Source of the DNA: Sclerodactyla briareus | Taxonomy: Eukaryota; Echinodermata; Holothuroidea; Dendrochirotida; Sclerodactylidae | Direction of reading: 5' to 3' | Assembly (NCBI GenBank): GCA_026419785.1 | Contig: JAODTK010001843.1 | Coordinates: 310,001-374,000 of the forward strand | DNA: 64,000 nt | Shown: positions 1 through 12,695 of the stretch, piece after piece | Numbering within the stretch: the stretch's first letter is position 1 | How the letters are laid out: each line of letters starts with the position of its first letter | Made by a program: the position numbers and the translations under genes | The notes under the pieces: model-generated | What the model saw: only the letters and a program-made list of their open reading frames with translations | What the model was told of the DNA's origin: nothing | Database searches by the model: none

Positions 1-3000
1 GCAATAAATGATCTTGACTTTACTGTTGAATTTATTGGGACTGAAGGCAGATCATATCAACCAAGTTCCCTAGGAATCGAAAAATATATTGCATGAATTA
101 TGCAAATGGACTACTCAATCAGTATATATAGTAGCATTATCATGAGTCATTCATTACATGCGTCGATCAGTGCATATAAATTGGATATTAGCAGTGCGTG
201 CAGGCGCACAATGATTGAATGTAAACAGTTTATCGATATTCATCACACCAAGTGCAATTTTTTTCTCTTTTTTTCCCCCTCTTTTAATAAAGAAAGTCAA
301 GTTATGATTTTACCCAAATATGAGGTAAATCTGGACCAGACTGGAAGGACAAATCTTTCAAAAGATCAATAAATGACAAACACGGATTACTCTCTGATTT
401 TTCTTCCCAATTTCAATTGCCAAAGACACATATTTCATCTGAACAATATTCATGTATGTCCAATTTGTAAGCGCATTCAGCAGTAGGATGCCTAACTCAC
501 CACAGTGATTGGCTCATGATACTCATAGGTTGCGAGCTGTGAAACAGTGACCTGACTTCAGGCAGTCCATTCTTGTAAAAATTCCATAGAACTGACGCAA
601 ACTGTGGCATCTGGAAGAATATGAACCAATAAATGATGCTGCCAACTTTGTTTGTAAATTGAATCGTGTTCAGTATGGAAAAATAATTTAAAGAATCTAC
701 CCCTTAGGTGACCGGACCACTACACTCCAAGATACTATGCCAGGAATCCACTGCCTCTTTTGCACACCTTTGATAGTTGTCATTTACATACTGGACAATA
801 TCGGCAGTGCAACTACTGACAATAAAAATCTTGCACACAAGCAAGTTAGCATTAGCTGTTTGAGCTGAAAAGCTGGAGCGCATATACACACTTGATCATG
901 CTCCTCTGGAACAAAAGTTTGGCACAGAGTATTTGGTTCGGGAGGTTATAGAAAAAACAGACATTACAGAGGTACAGACAGACAACACAACATGCAAAGT
1001 TGACCAATATGTCTAGCCTAGAACCAGAGGCGGTCCTATTTAGAAAATATTTGGGGTGGGTGGTCATTGATTGACCACGAAACAAAGCGCTATCATTAGC
1101 TGGTGCGGGGAGTGTACAATAGCATCTTAGGCAAATTAGAAATCTGGTATAACTGGAGAAAAATCCTTCCTCAACGTTTGCAGGAAGAGGTTCCTAGATT
1201 AGTGTCTAATTCAAAACATCTATCATCGTCAGGGGCCATTCCAAATTTGAGGGGGTAGAAGAATTGAGGAGGGAGGGGGGTTGAAGCCCACTCAGAATCA
1301 CATAAACCCTATCTGAAGCTGATCAAACCAGAACAGTTCCCATTGCAGGAGCTCAATACACTGCCTTCCATTTCCTATATGACATTGGCTTGGTCTCTAA
1401 AAGTCCTGGTTGAGTAAAAAGTAGTGCAACTGTACTAACTTCTGACCCTGAACCAAAATGTCTCCTAAAGATTATCAATGACCATTTACCGATAATCAGG
1501 TAGGTACTTAGCCAAATATCGCACACATATCGTCCGTATGAACCAGTTTCGGTAATGGGGATTGCTTCCGATAAGTGGGTGATCCAGATACAATTGAAAC
1601 GGACAAAACACCGCAGTCCCTTCGAGAAATTCCTCGCACTGCAACGGATCGGGCAGCCCAAATTTATTCCCTTAACCCCCATGCAAATGTTTGGGTGAGA
1701 CACTAGGGGCTGCGGATAGGACGGAGACGGGCCCTATCGGGTGTCAGAGGAGGGCCACCATGAAAAACTGTATCTGACGTAATAGGCAGGGGCAGGTCGC
1801 CCCAGTACGTGAACTGAGCAGGAAGGAAAACAGTTGCACTATTCGAGATTCAAATGATAACCCATTCACTCTGAAGAATGATTTGGTTCCTCAACATCTG
1901 GGAGTTGTAATATATTCATGTTCTGTGAAAACTCGGCATGTGTTCTAACAAAATGAGAAAGTACATATTGAACAAATTGAAATCTCTTGACCCTGGTTTT
2001 CACAGTGGAAGAGAGGCAAAAAATGAATAAAACAGAAGAAAGCCGAAAGGTCATTGATTTCTTGACTAATACTGGGACTTGGTCAAGACTAAGCACTGTA
2101 AACTTAACATATTCAAAAGATTTATAATAAAAAAAACTCACATACCAAGTATGAACCTTCATTATGTCCATGGTGGGGTAGAGTTATCTGTTAACACCCC
2201 CCCCCCCCCGACTGAAAGTGGCCCAAAAATAATTTTTACCACCAAAAAACTGTAATGTACTCGCAACAAAACAAATCTGCATACCAAATTTAAACTGATC
2301 GGATAAGGCATTCTCTAACTATCAGGTTCGCAAAGTAACGACTGTATGGAGAGGGAAACTGCGACTCAAGTTGCTGGGATTTTGTCACATCGAAGGACAA
2401 CCAAGAAAAGACCTGGCTGGACAGGGTATGGCTTGACCAAAACTGAACAATCAGCATAGGACAAACAGAGGGCAAGAAGATTTGTGCTCCAACTTCTAGT
2501 AAGGAAGTTGTCCAATAAACTCTGAAAAGATATTGGGAGGTCACCTAGCATGCGCCCAAAACTTCAAGAAGGAGATATATACAAAGAAGACAGAGAAAAC
2601 CAATTTCTGAACTATTATTCCAAAGGAATGGAACCAAATGGGAGATTCCTGTAAACTTATCTACATGGATTTGTTTCGTTACAGTGATAGCTTGGTACTT
2701 CCGGAGAAGAAGAAACAACGATGCGACAGTTTTAGGCATGAGGAAAGTCAGCGTTGTCCCATTCAAGTGCCGCAAAGCAAAGTTACTTTAAAACTTCTAT
2801 CGGAAAACATTGAACAGTAATTCTATAGGGCCTATTCCGGCTACTAGAATGAGTTTAATTGTGCAAAATTCCATATACTCCAAACGAATAGCTGGATTAA
2901 TGACACCAAATTTTTACAGGGTGAACAGGGAATGTGAAAGGCATTCTAAATTTAAGCCGAACTGGTGATATAAATAGGATCAGAAGGAGGAGTGAGTGGA

Positions 3001-3239
3001 TTATAAGAGAAATAAAATAGATGTAGGAATGGGGAGGGGGCACACACCTTATATTTGGGACATGAGGATAAGAGAGACCTGGCAAAAGGGATGAACAGAT
3101 CACAATTGCATTGTATTTTCATCCAGGCATCCACTTCTGTCAAATGTTGAAAGATGGAGGATGAGATATAAAATTCATTTCTAAAATACCCAGAGGATTA
3201 AGCAGGCCAATTGTATGATGTCTCCCAGCCTAAAATATG

Positions 3240-3800
3240 CTAATAAAGGACACCTGCAGGCTTAAATTGCAAGGTTGTGCAAGTACGACATCATATATTA
3301 TTGCATGCTGGGATGCTTTTTGATCTTGTCAATACCATGACACCCTTCAAAGACTAACTCCGTGACGAAGTCATTGAACTTCGGGTTTAGACGAGGCATT
3401 CAGCTTTTCTCTACTATATATTAGCTTCTCTATAATTTCATCCTGCAATTGCCTTTAAGTAGTCAAATCTGTATGATCATTCAAATTCCTGAGTTTGTCA
3501 GATTTTCATGAAACTTGTTAATATGACCCACACTATGTCCCCGAAATCATCCAATGGTATCGGTTTGCAGCGTCTATGCAATTTTGGAAGTGTTGCAGAT
3601 TATCCATTACTTGGTGGATGTGGTCCATCTTTATTCTAGAGATATCCAGATAGAACTGGGTCCCCGGAGGTCAACATAATGTATCTAAACATTTGCAGTT
3701 TGATCGCAAATTTTCAATCCAGTCACATTTCAAAACTAACTTGGTAGACCTGGTTGATATTCTGTTCTGACATTTGAAGGCGTGAACTTTGGTCCTGGTT
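3240..3800 (+). repeat. Diverged relative of the 12/37-kb dispersed repeat
   Basis: This stretch carries, in the same order, words typical of the 37.6-37.9 kb repeat: GCCTAAA.ATGCTAA, then TTTGTC.GATTTTC, TGAAACTTG, CCCGAAA, and ATGCAATTTT.GAA. The match is patchy, so it could be an old copy or a related family. Confidence 0.4.
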
Positions 3801-5747
3801 TGGTGCGAATAGAAAATTATTGTGATACACAAAGAAACTATGACCTAATTCCAATCGAAAGTGGAAAACATCAAATGTTTGTTTTCACTATTTTAATTAT
3901 ACGGCACACTAGCAGCGAAGTGAAGGTTAGGAGAAAACTACCGCCCTAATGTCATATTCTCTGTCGGTGGCCGAGTTTCATAAGCTTCTCAAAACCAAAC
4001 GCATGACAACACGAAAAGATCATATATCAAAGATCAATATGCCTGTATGGTTAGGCAGTATGCATTATTTAAATGCATCACAGACCTATGGATGCCTAAG
4101 CCCTTCCATTCCCCCCCCCCCAAAACCCCTCCCCATCACCTTGTCCGTTCAGCATGGGAGAGATAAATACTACAGGAGTTTCAGTCACATCTTGCACACA
4201 GAGGTAAGGATGGGAGGGTTGGTAAACTTGGTAACACTCATGAAGCCCTATCCGAACTGTAACATACCATAGTTGGACTGGTCACCTAGAGCAAAGAGAC
4301 ACTAGTCCCTTGCGTTGAGACAATTATCGTTTTAGCCCTTCTGAAGGCTGGATTGTGATTATCCGTCTACACAAAAAAAATATGCATCCCAACTGACTGA
4401 AATAATCATCTTGTCCAAATAACCATTTGTGGGCGTGGCATGTGAGGAGAATCATGTTTGAATCCTCAATGCTAAATACCATCCTCGATGTCACTGTGGT
4501 CAGCTGTTACAGTCCAACTATTCCAGACATTCGAATATCCCAGCGGATGGGGTTTGTTCCCTATCAGTGTTGTGAATTGGCTTCCATCCAATATTGGAAG
4601 GAGATTGCATTCGGACAAGACCACATGTGATACAAACACCAACTCCCGAGTACGTGCTCGCTTGATGGGGCACTGGCAAAATTCCGAGTGTGTACATAAG
4701 CAGGTAGGTAATCGGGAATATCAGGTATTATCGTCTTAACACAAACTATCATCACATGCAAAAGAACTATACAGGGATCTTCTGAATGAGCTGTGACTTC
4801 AATGGTCAACTATTTTGTTTGTTTTAGTAATCGCTAGAAATATCACTCAAAGATCAATTCGCATTTCAACATTTCCCTTATCGTTCATGTGGGACCGGCA
4901 CTATTGGGCTTGTGTGCGAGTGATATTTTATATCGTTATCATCACTGTATGACCGGGCCTTTTAAAACAGTCATTAGTTCCCAAGCAGCGCACTGGTTCT
5001 TGGCCCATCTTACTAGTAATCAAATTGGGTGTTTATAGGTAAAATCCCACCAATCAAGAGCTGAATTGTTTGCCAGTTTCTCGAATGTGAAGTACAAAGG
5101 TGTATTTGGGCCTGCCCCTGATGGGGAGCTGGCCACTCGAACTTGGGAAGGCCTCGTCCGATGTGCCATAATCTCCAGGTAACAGGTTGGACGGGGAGGT
5201 GATCCAATAGCAAAGGTTCATTTTCCCGGCTCCGAAGGGTGTAAATGAGAGGGTGCTCCTTTGTTGACACAACCCCTTTAACCAGCAAAACTAGGCCAAT
5301 CATGTAGAGGTTTGTTTAGGCCCAGAGAGAACTGGTTTAAGTGTATTTGCTCTGGTCTTGTAAGCAGTTTGATGGCACAATAAAGGGCGATACCCGTCAA
5401 TAAAACTTGACTTTATTATCACTATTCAAATCAAAACTCGAAAGACATCGAAGAAAGGAGCCCTGGCTGCTTTTGACTTCCCTATCTCTACTGCTACTAA
5501 GTCAATGATTCACTGATATCTGAGCAGGATGCACAGTTTAGGACCTTGGTACATACTACATAACAATGACTTAGAAATGGTTCGGAGTCCCATTCATGCA
5601 CAGAAATCAATGGCAGATTGCCAAACGCATCATTAAAGAACCCTCCTCCCTCCCTCATGCACCTTGTAACTTCAAATTTTGGATTAGTTAGTACTGTCCC
5701 TAACTTGTTCTCTTCCACCACAATGGAATGGATTCCCCCTTCTGAGA

Positions 5748-5763
5748 GGGGGGGGGGGGGGGG
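5748..5763. repeat. G16 homopolymer
   Basis: An uninterrupted run of 16 G. Neighbouring ORFs on both strands encode poly-Gly or poly-Pro because of it and are not genes. Confidence 0.95.
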
Positions 5764-8700
5764 CAGAGGTAGCAGGGTTCCCAGGAGGGGATTCCGAGCT
5801 CCCTGATCACACAGAAACCTTACAGTCAGAGTCATGCAACCGATCTCTTTAACTGGCAAATGAAGAGAGGGCATTTTAAAACCCCACACGAAATTTGGTG
5901 ATGCTGGCATTTTCCCTTGCTGATATTAGTTTTACTTGAATGATTCACCCTCACTGAGACATCACCAGAGTAGGGCCAATGTTGCCTTACTTAAATCTGA
6001 TATTTTGCACATATAACAGACAAATATTAGTTATTATTTATCCATGAAATTGAGCAATTATTCTTTCATGTCTTGTGACCAAAATTAGTTTTCAATCAAA
6101 TCTTATTGTAATTATTTTGGTCCACTCGGTTGGTAAAATACATGTTTTGATTGACTTTTGTATCAACACATGGTCCCGTTACTCTCGTGACGTCACACGG
6201 CACATTGTGCGATACCAGAATTGTCTCCTTTTCACAGTCGAATCAGCTGAAATTCAGTTTCTCTGAGGTTTGGGTTCCTGAATATACCAGATATGAGACA
6301 CCAAAATAGCAGGAGTTATGTTAACATGACCATTGTGTCAACACCTATATTTTACTCTTTTTTTTCATCAGGAACAGGCAGGTGCCAGTCCTCTGGGTCA
6401 TTGTCATTGGAGGAAAACGGTTCTGGCAGCCGGTTTGGCTACTCTTGTGCCTTCTCTGGTTGAGAGAAGAGGGCAGGCTCGCATTTTGTCCTATGAAACT
6501 CTGGGGGCCTTATCCTATGTCTGAATGGCATCTATGAGTCCCAAGAACTCAGATTGGTCCCATGACACACAAAACCCCGTAACGGTTTAATCGTAATTTT
6601 CAATTGTAGCCAATACATCTTTATTGGAATCTGATTCTCCTATTCTCTCCACGCTTTCAAGGATTGTCTCCAATTCTGGTCAGGCATGGTGCGATCTTGA
6701 TGGTGGTATTACTGTTTAAGACTGACCTGCCAAAAAGCTATTGGGAAATTGGGGAGTGAAATTGAAAACACCCCAGACACAACAGCATGATCCACGAGAC
6801 ATGACACAATATCCAGTTTTGTGAAATCCGACAACTATACATTTATTTATAAATTATTCAAATTAACTACCTTATTGGCGTATTTTATGCTGATAATCTA
6901 ATTAGTTCATCTAATTCAAATCCCTGTAACCTATAGTGTCAAATCACATCAGAGCTCCTACTTTTGCCGTAATCTTGCCCATACGTAAGGAAGGTGGACT
7001 ACCCTACTTCATGAGTGACTTCCCTGCCCTTAAGTATGATCGAAATCATCAAGGTCATCCAACACCAAATCCACTTACCAAATCTATCAAAATCGGTCTT
7101 ATGGTTGCAGAGAAAGAAAACCCGAAAACTGTGACATACGCGAACAAACACACCCACACAGGGATTCTGTCTTATTACATTTCAGAGGAAACCGACACGT
7201 TCAACATTGTGTCGGGCCCCAAGGGGAAATTGTAACACCCTTGGAATGTGTTTTAATTGTCTTTAAGGGAAAGATCCCTGGAGATTTTCATTCTTCGAGG
7301 ATATTCTGGTGAATCCGTCAAGGGTCAACAGCATAAGAGGATTCTACGAAGTGGGTAGGAGTCATCACTGTGAGTTACTGTCACAAACTAGCACAATATC
7401 TGACAGAACGGTTTGAACAAATTACACAGGCTAATCCCCCATTGGGCCTATTTCTGTTAAATGACCAGTCTTATTCACCCAAAAAAGGGAAAACCATATG
7501 TCAATTACCCAGGTAAGTATAATCTGTCCTAACTTAATCATCCTGCCTGACTAGCCACCAAGTGCTTCGGTCATATGAAGCTCCTGGGCTGGGTCGGACC
7601 AGAGGAGCCTTGTTGTCCAAACCAGAAAAGGATTGGGGGGGGGGGGGGAGGGGAGTTTGACTTGGGTGAAGCACCGCCAACTGCGATAACTTCCTCCCTC
7701 CCACTCCGAGGTGGGTGGAACACATAAATCGGCACTTATCTGGGGTGACAATCGAGCTGATCCGTTACGGCGACCTCAATTTATTGGCACATTTCATTAA
7801 CCAGTTATTCCCTGAAGAAATTAGACTCTATGAATGTTTGAGGAAGAGGAAGAGCAGAGGCCACGCAACCCATGCGGCAACCGATATACTTTGTAACCCC
7901 ACACCTGCAGCATCATTGACCTGGATTCCCTAATTAGATTGCGGGCTGGGCCCAGGAAACGATAAACAAATAAATGAAGGCATCTTGTCCTAAATTAAAC
8001 AAGGGGGGAAACTCAAGATGGGAATGTATTGCGCCCTGTAATGCCAACCATTTTTTTTCTGAGAATCCATCGAAGAGCCCCTGCCGTTCGCCAGTGGAAA
8101 CGGAAGGAGCAAACTGGGTCATATCACTGTGTGGAATCTGGGATCTAACAACCTAATTAGAGGCTATTACATTCAGGTCTTAAGGCATCAGCGACTGTAA
8201 AACTAGTCACTTTGGTAAAGGTCAGGTATAGGGCCATTCTACTAACTTTCATCGGCATCAATTTTCATTGCAACATCTTCCACTTTCGTGACCCTTCCCA
8301 GAAGGAGACCTGAACGGACTTGATTGGGACAGGCAAAAGGAAACCGTCATAATCCATGAACAGCAATGATATTTCAAATTCAATAGAGGAGAGAAGTTGG
8401 CCTCTCTCATGCTGACAGAATCCGAGGGAAATTTATGCCATGCTAGGATCCACACGCCCCTCATCTTTCCTTCTTGTGACCCCATCGCCTGCCTGCACTG
8501 GATTAACTGGTCTTCTATCATTGCGAACTTGCCTGTGTCCTTCCTGATACACACCCCCCCCCCCCCCTTCCTCTCCACCCTACAGCGCACTCCATAGGCC
8601 ATTATTCACGGTCTCTGTTCTCTCATGATGGGGAAAATGGAAGAATGGTTTGAAGGCCAATGGTCACGTAACAGAATTCCTTTGAACTAGCACACGTGAA

Positions 8701-9226
8701 GAACATATAACAAAAAAACCCACTCCCAAATTTGAAGGTTCTACCATGTTGCTTTGTTGATATAATTAAAATTTAATTTGGGAGATTCCAGGAATCTATG
8801 ACATCACCCACCGAGGAAATGATGTGAAGCCCGCCCATGGACCCTACACAGTAAATGCTGCTTTTTCGTGCCATGATAACAAAAATATTGAATAAGGTGT
8901 ATTGCCTTCGAGTAATGGATGAGAATATTCTTTATATTTGTGAACATTTTGGCATGTTTGTATTCCGATCTTCATCTATGTTTGTTTGGTATAACTTTAA
9001 ATTGTACAAGTGCATGTTTCACATTGACTTTGTATTATCGTGATCCTGTCGGTTCCCCTGTGATGGTCACATTCAAATTTTTCCAACAGCTGAAAATAGA
9101 GAATAAGTCCAGTCAATATTTTAAAAGACCATTAGCCTTCAATGATTCCTTTTTGCCATGGTCACCTTCAGTTGCCATTTGTCCAGGTTCCTTTCCACCC
9201 CAACCCCACCCGAGCCTAAAGTTTAC

Positions 9227-9393
9227 CTTCATGGGTCGTTGAGGCCTCCTGGATGTCCAGCCTCTTTCTCATGATGGTTGAGTCCAGCTTCCTCTCGAAT
9301 GCCAACAGGTCCATGTAGGCCTGCGACTCTGGGACCAGGTTTCGAATCTGGAGGGGCAGGACCTTGTCGGCCATTCTTCTCTTCTTCCGGGCA
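9227..9393 (-). CDS. SMARCD: SMARCD/BAF60 internal exon (conserved core start)
   Basis: SMARCD (BAF60) is a core subunit of the nuclear SWI/SNF (BAF/PBAF) chromatin remodelling complex and links it to transcription factors. The minus-strand translation reads [13 protein letters not shown], then [17 protein letters not shown], then [12 protein letters not shown], the near-invariant block that precedes the SWIB region in this family. The exon opens after a good acceptor (TCCTATTTCAG) and closes at an AAG|GTAAAC donor. Its first base completes a codon split with the upstream exon, and the phases match. After IQEA the open frame reads STTHE, but the bases spell the family's LKRPMK if one base is restored in a CC run and one in an AA run. 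I read this as two homopolymer deletions next to an intact donor. The family identity is very secure; which SMARCD paralogue is not determined. Confidence 0.93.
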
Positions 9394-10248
9394 CTGAAAT
9401 AGGACCAGAAAGAAGGATAACTAAAAGCACAACCACTGGTTGGGAGGGAATGTTTCAGGTGTGCCCAAAAAATTATGAACTGAGGGTCTGACCCCCGACT
9501 CGTCCACAGAGGCTGGCCCTTGAGATAACCCAATGATACAAGCAATTGGGGGGATGGGGAGAGGGCTCATGAAGGGTGAGGATACGATGGCTTGGATCTC
9601 TCACACCCCAGGCTGTTAAGGCTGTTAATGAGTCACTCCCCTAAGATCACATTGCATGCCCCCCCCCCCCCCCCCCATTGCAATGAGTTGGTTTGCAGAC
9701 ATGGGTGATCCAGCGACTCCTTGAATGAAAAGTTCTTTCCTGAGGGATCAGAGTGTACCAGGAGTGGTCTTTAGGCAGGCAGACAGGACCAAGCATCCCC
9801 GCTCATCGAAACAGGAAAGTGTATCCCAACCAATCAGGTGGGAGCCCAGAACTGCCCCCTCCCCCCGCCATGCTGTAGCGAACCAGGCATGGAGCTCCAG
9901 AAGTTCCAGTGTTGAAAGTGGGCAACAACGGACATATTTCCCTAGTGAGGGGTCCAACTAGACTTCTTTTCTCACTGCCTTCTTCTATGCGAGCACCAGG
10001 TGCAGTCACTATGGGGTGGCAAAAAATTACCTGAGCACCTAAAGAGTAGCCTAATTAACAACTTTAAACACCTGGGAGATGCTTTTGCAATGACCTGAGG
10101 TACTCGGTCACTGTATAGGCATTTTGAAGAGAAAAGCATATGTTTTCAAGCGGGAGGGTAAAGAATGATCGTTCCCGATCCCACTCAGAAACCACATATG
10201 CACCTCCATAACAATTTAACATCAAAAGTTGACAATTGTTATACAAAC
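9394..10248 (-). other. SMARCD intron
   Basis: This is the interval between the two SMARCD exons on the minus strand, with a GTTTGT donor and a pyrimidine-rich TTTCAG acceptor. It holds a C18 homopolymer (9659-9676) and no coding signal. Confidence 0.7.
9659..9676. repeat. C18 homopolymer in the SMARCD intron
   Basis: An uninterrupted run of 18 C, about 265 bases upstream of the conserved SMARCD exon. Confidence 0.95.
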
Positions 10249-10379
10249 CTCTGGGACTTCTTCTGGGCCTCCATCTGGGCAGCATGTCTCTTTCTGACTG
10301 CTCGCTCAGGGTGTGGTGCAGGCCCGGCCGCCCACAACGTATGGCGGCGGCCATTCCCCCACCCATATGCTGGGGCCCG
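10249..10379 (-). CDS. SMARCD: SMARCD/BAF60 upstream exon (N-terminal variable region)
   Basis: This exon lies directly upstream of the 9227-9393 exon on the minus strand. It follows a strong acceptor (TTTCTTTTCAG) and ends AGAG|GTTTGT. Its last part reads PERAVRKRHAAQMEAQKKSQ and leaves two bases that join the next exon's first base in phase, giving ...[16 protein letters not shown]. That arrangement matches the basic PxRKRxA stretch ahead of the KKRKMADK motif in known SMARCD proteins. In the first part, the adjacent frame (PQHMGGGMAAAIRCGRPG) resembles the glycine/proline-rich MGxPxxxRPG segment better than the phase-compatible frame. One extra G in the GGG run near the middle would join the two. 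This is either an indel error or divergence. The SMARCD N-terminus is poorly conserved, so support comes mostly from splice phase and position. Confidence 0.75.
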
Positions 10380-12000
10380 CTGAAAAGAAAGGGGAATGAA
10401 AACAGGACAATATGGTAAATCGTAGAACTTTAACATGTTGACTGTCCTTGTCCTTTAGGTAATGGTGGCCTGCCCTCTTGTCAGAGATTCTGCACTTCCT
10501 ATGGGAGATTGCACTAGCCCGATGCTACATTTGCTGTCTTCTGCAGAAAAAATATGGGCAAATCCATTTTTTTTCATACCCTACATTAAATGAAGGAGGG
10601 ACCTGGGGCACACACCTTTGTAGTTGTGCCATGCCCTCTATGGTGATGCCACTCTAAGGGAGAGGGGGGGGGCAGAACTGAACAAACGCAACATGCCGGA
10701 ATCTCTCTATATTCACCACAATAACCACACAGACCTGCTGTCCACTAGTAGATCTTCAACATGATCTCTGACAATGATAGATTCTCTATCAGTTGCGGTT
10801 GCAGGTCTGCGTTGAGGGGGTCAGGGGTTCCCTTTATGTTGCGCATGTTCCCCTCAAGTTAGAGGCTGAATGGTCAGTGAGACATGGCGTTGGTCATGTT
10901 TCTTTTTTATTAGGTTACAAACCACTCAAGCCTGGTAATTAAAGGCAGGTTACAGAGAGTAAAGACATTGAATCTGGACTGTGGATCCGTTACCACCATT
11001 TCATGTTGGACTGTTTTTAACATTAGGTTGCTCCCCACGCACGGCTTTTTTAAAAATACCGTATTCCTCCTAACCCGCCCAGGGTGGTTGCAAATGTTTA
11101 TTCAGAGGGGGCGTTATTTGGAGTAACACAAATACAATTTGCAGAGTTATCCCAGTGGCCACGTGTCGTCAGAACTGCACAAAATATTGATAGGGAAACA
11201 CGCTGGTGTCTGATGGGAAGTAGCGAACACCCAAGGAAGTTTGAATTGCGATTTCTGCATTTTCTCCAGTGATTACAGGGACGCACGCCCACTCACTGGA
11301 TCAGACAGACTGTGCAGCCTCAGTGTCAGTATTCAGCTGTTTGCTTTAAATGTGTACATTGCAGAGCTAGTGCACAGCCATTTCGGCCACTTGAATTGTG
11401 TTTGTACACAGGTGCCAAACTTGATCAATCTCCACACACATTAATCACTTTATGGGTCCTTCTTAGCGTTGTGGATTCGCGATGAGATGTGATTCGCCGC
11501 AATGCTACAGTTAGGCCTACATATACCTTAAATTAATAGACTCGATTCGCTGAATGGTCAATACAACATTACTACCTTTAGCTTGGTTCTGTCACATTTA
11601 AAACATATTTCAGGCTGCCGCTTGCTTCTGGTTCATGCAAAATTGAGGCATTTTCCTGGAGTGTGGGGGGGGGGGGCTTTTTTGGAGGTATTCCTAGATG
11701 TGTGCACTGTGTAGGGCTAATCAATTTTTTCAAAACAAACTTGGAGAACTACACAAAATCATTTGCGAACCATTCCATGTTGCACTCAAGCTGGCAACAG
11801 CCCTAACTACAAACACGTTGCATGGGGATAAAACAAGGCGATCGCCCCAAGTGTCTGGCCTGGTTGCGCGATCAGGGTTTACTTCTAATCAGTCACATGC
11901 CAAAATTACAAGGCATTCCATGTTCGTCTTAAAGGTTTGGTATTAGCATTTACCAGAAATCAGCCTTCTAATCAGTGACCATTTCAAATCGCAAGGACAG
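10380..12000. other. Non-coding stretch upstream of the SMARCD exons
   Basis: SMARCD is transcribed toward lower coordinates, so its 5' exon(s) and promoter should lie in this direction. The N-terminal exon is too variable to recognise by eye, and I see no clear candidate. A G run lies near 11666-11676. Confidence 0.5.
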
Positions 12001-12003
12001 ATA

Positions 12004-12695
12004 CGCCTACATTATGCAAAGACCCGTTGAATGACCTCCAGTTACCCTGAATCCATGAGACAAATTTTTGAACTCAAGGCCAACCATACCCCCTGTTTTT
12101 CATGAAAAGTCAAGCACTTAAAAGATTTTGCATAATTATGCAAATTTAGTACGTTAAATTACTTCCATTGCCCCAATCTCTTCTTTGTGAAAAAGTTTCG
12201 GGACTGGAGTAGACCATATTCACCAGTTTCGTGAAGATAAAGACATTTTTTTAATTTCACATAAATAATGCAAATTAGAGAGGACTTGATTACCATATTC
12301 ATGCTAAAAATCCCATCAATTCATCTCCTTAATAGCCCCGCATCTATATGTGCCAAACCTAGTCACCATGACACCTGCACATGGTCTCATCTGTAATCTT
12401 GCTAACAAGCCTAACAAGAAATTAAACATAGAATAGGCTAATTACCTTACTTAATTAGTGACGTTTGTCCCAAAATCTAATCAGATCGTGTTTCACCCAA
12501 CCCCGATGCTACCCCTACCCTGAAAATCTTGTCCCAATTGCACCTACCGTTCGAAGGTATCCTGTCCTGCTAACGCGAAGTGTGACACCACTACACACAC
12601 ACACACCACACCACCACACCCATGCACACACATACACACACACATATGACCACTAAGTCTCCTCCTGAATTTCATTCAGGCCGACAAAAAGGTAG
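12004..12695 (-). repeat. Dispersed repeat family R1, long copy
   Basis: Read on the minus strand, this block lines up with 37290-37900. Shared landmarks in order are: a short hairpin (CCTGAAT-GAA-ATTCAGG), a GT-rich microsatellite, GTGTCACACTTC, GGGTTGGGTG, ACGATCTGATTAGATT, AATTAAGT.AGGTAATTA, CACGAAACTGGTG.ATATGGTCTAC, TCCCGAAA, and an ATGCAAAAT tail. The 12000-12130 end also matches 47255-47400 (AATGACCTCCAGT.AACCC, ATAATTATGCAAA). I see no coding capacity, so it is a non-autonomous mobile element or part of one. Confidence 0.75.
12593..12648 (+). repeat. CA-rich microsatellite inside repeat R1
   Basis: Imperfect (CA)n with CCA interruptions lies about 15 bases from the R1 hairpin. It occupies the same relative position as the (GT)9 in the 37-kb copy, so it is probably an inherited part of the element. 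Confidence 0.85.

Larger units (their letters stand above)
1..9226. other. Non-coding stretch 3' of the SMARCD exons
   Basis: I find no convincing exon here. The next SMARCD exon should encode the QKRKLRIFISNTF block on the minus strand. I looked for it by eye, and for the WELRVEG and DLYGPDN blocks, and did not see them, so the remaining exons probably lie outside the window. Visible landmarks are homopolymers C13 (2197-2209), G16 (5748-5763), G14 (7635-7648) and C14 (8554-8567). The stretch 3240-3800 resembles the dispersed repeat described at 12 and 37 kb. Confidence 0.6.

Noticed and set aside
5497-5910. 137-codon minus ORF with poly-proline
   Set aside because: It owes its length to the G16 run (poly-Pro on the minus strand) and has no domain.
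6372-6524. Strong acceptor (TTTTTTTTCATCAG) followed by open frames
   Set aside because: All three frames are short and unrecognised, no clear donor is visible, and I could not decide a frame.
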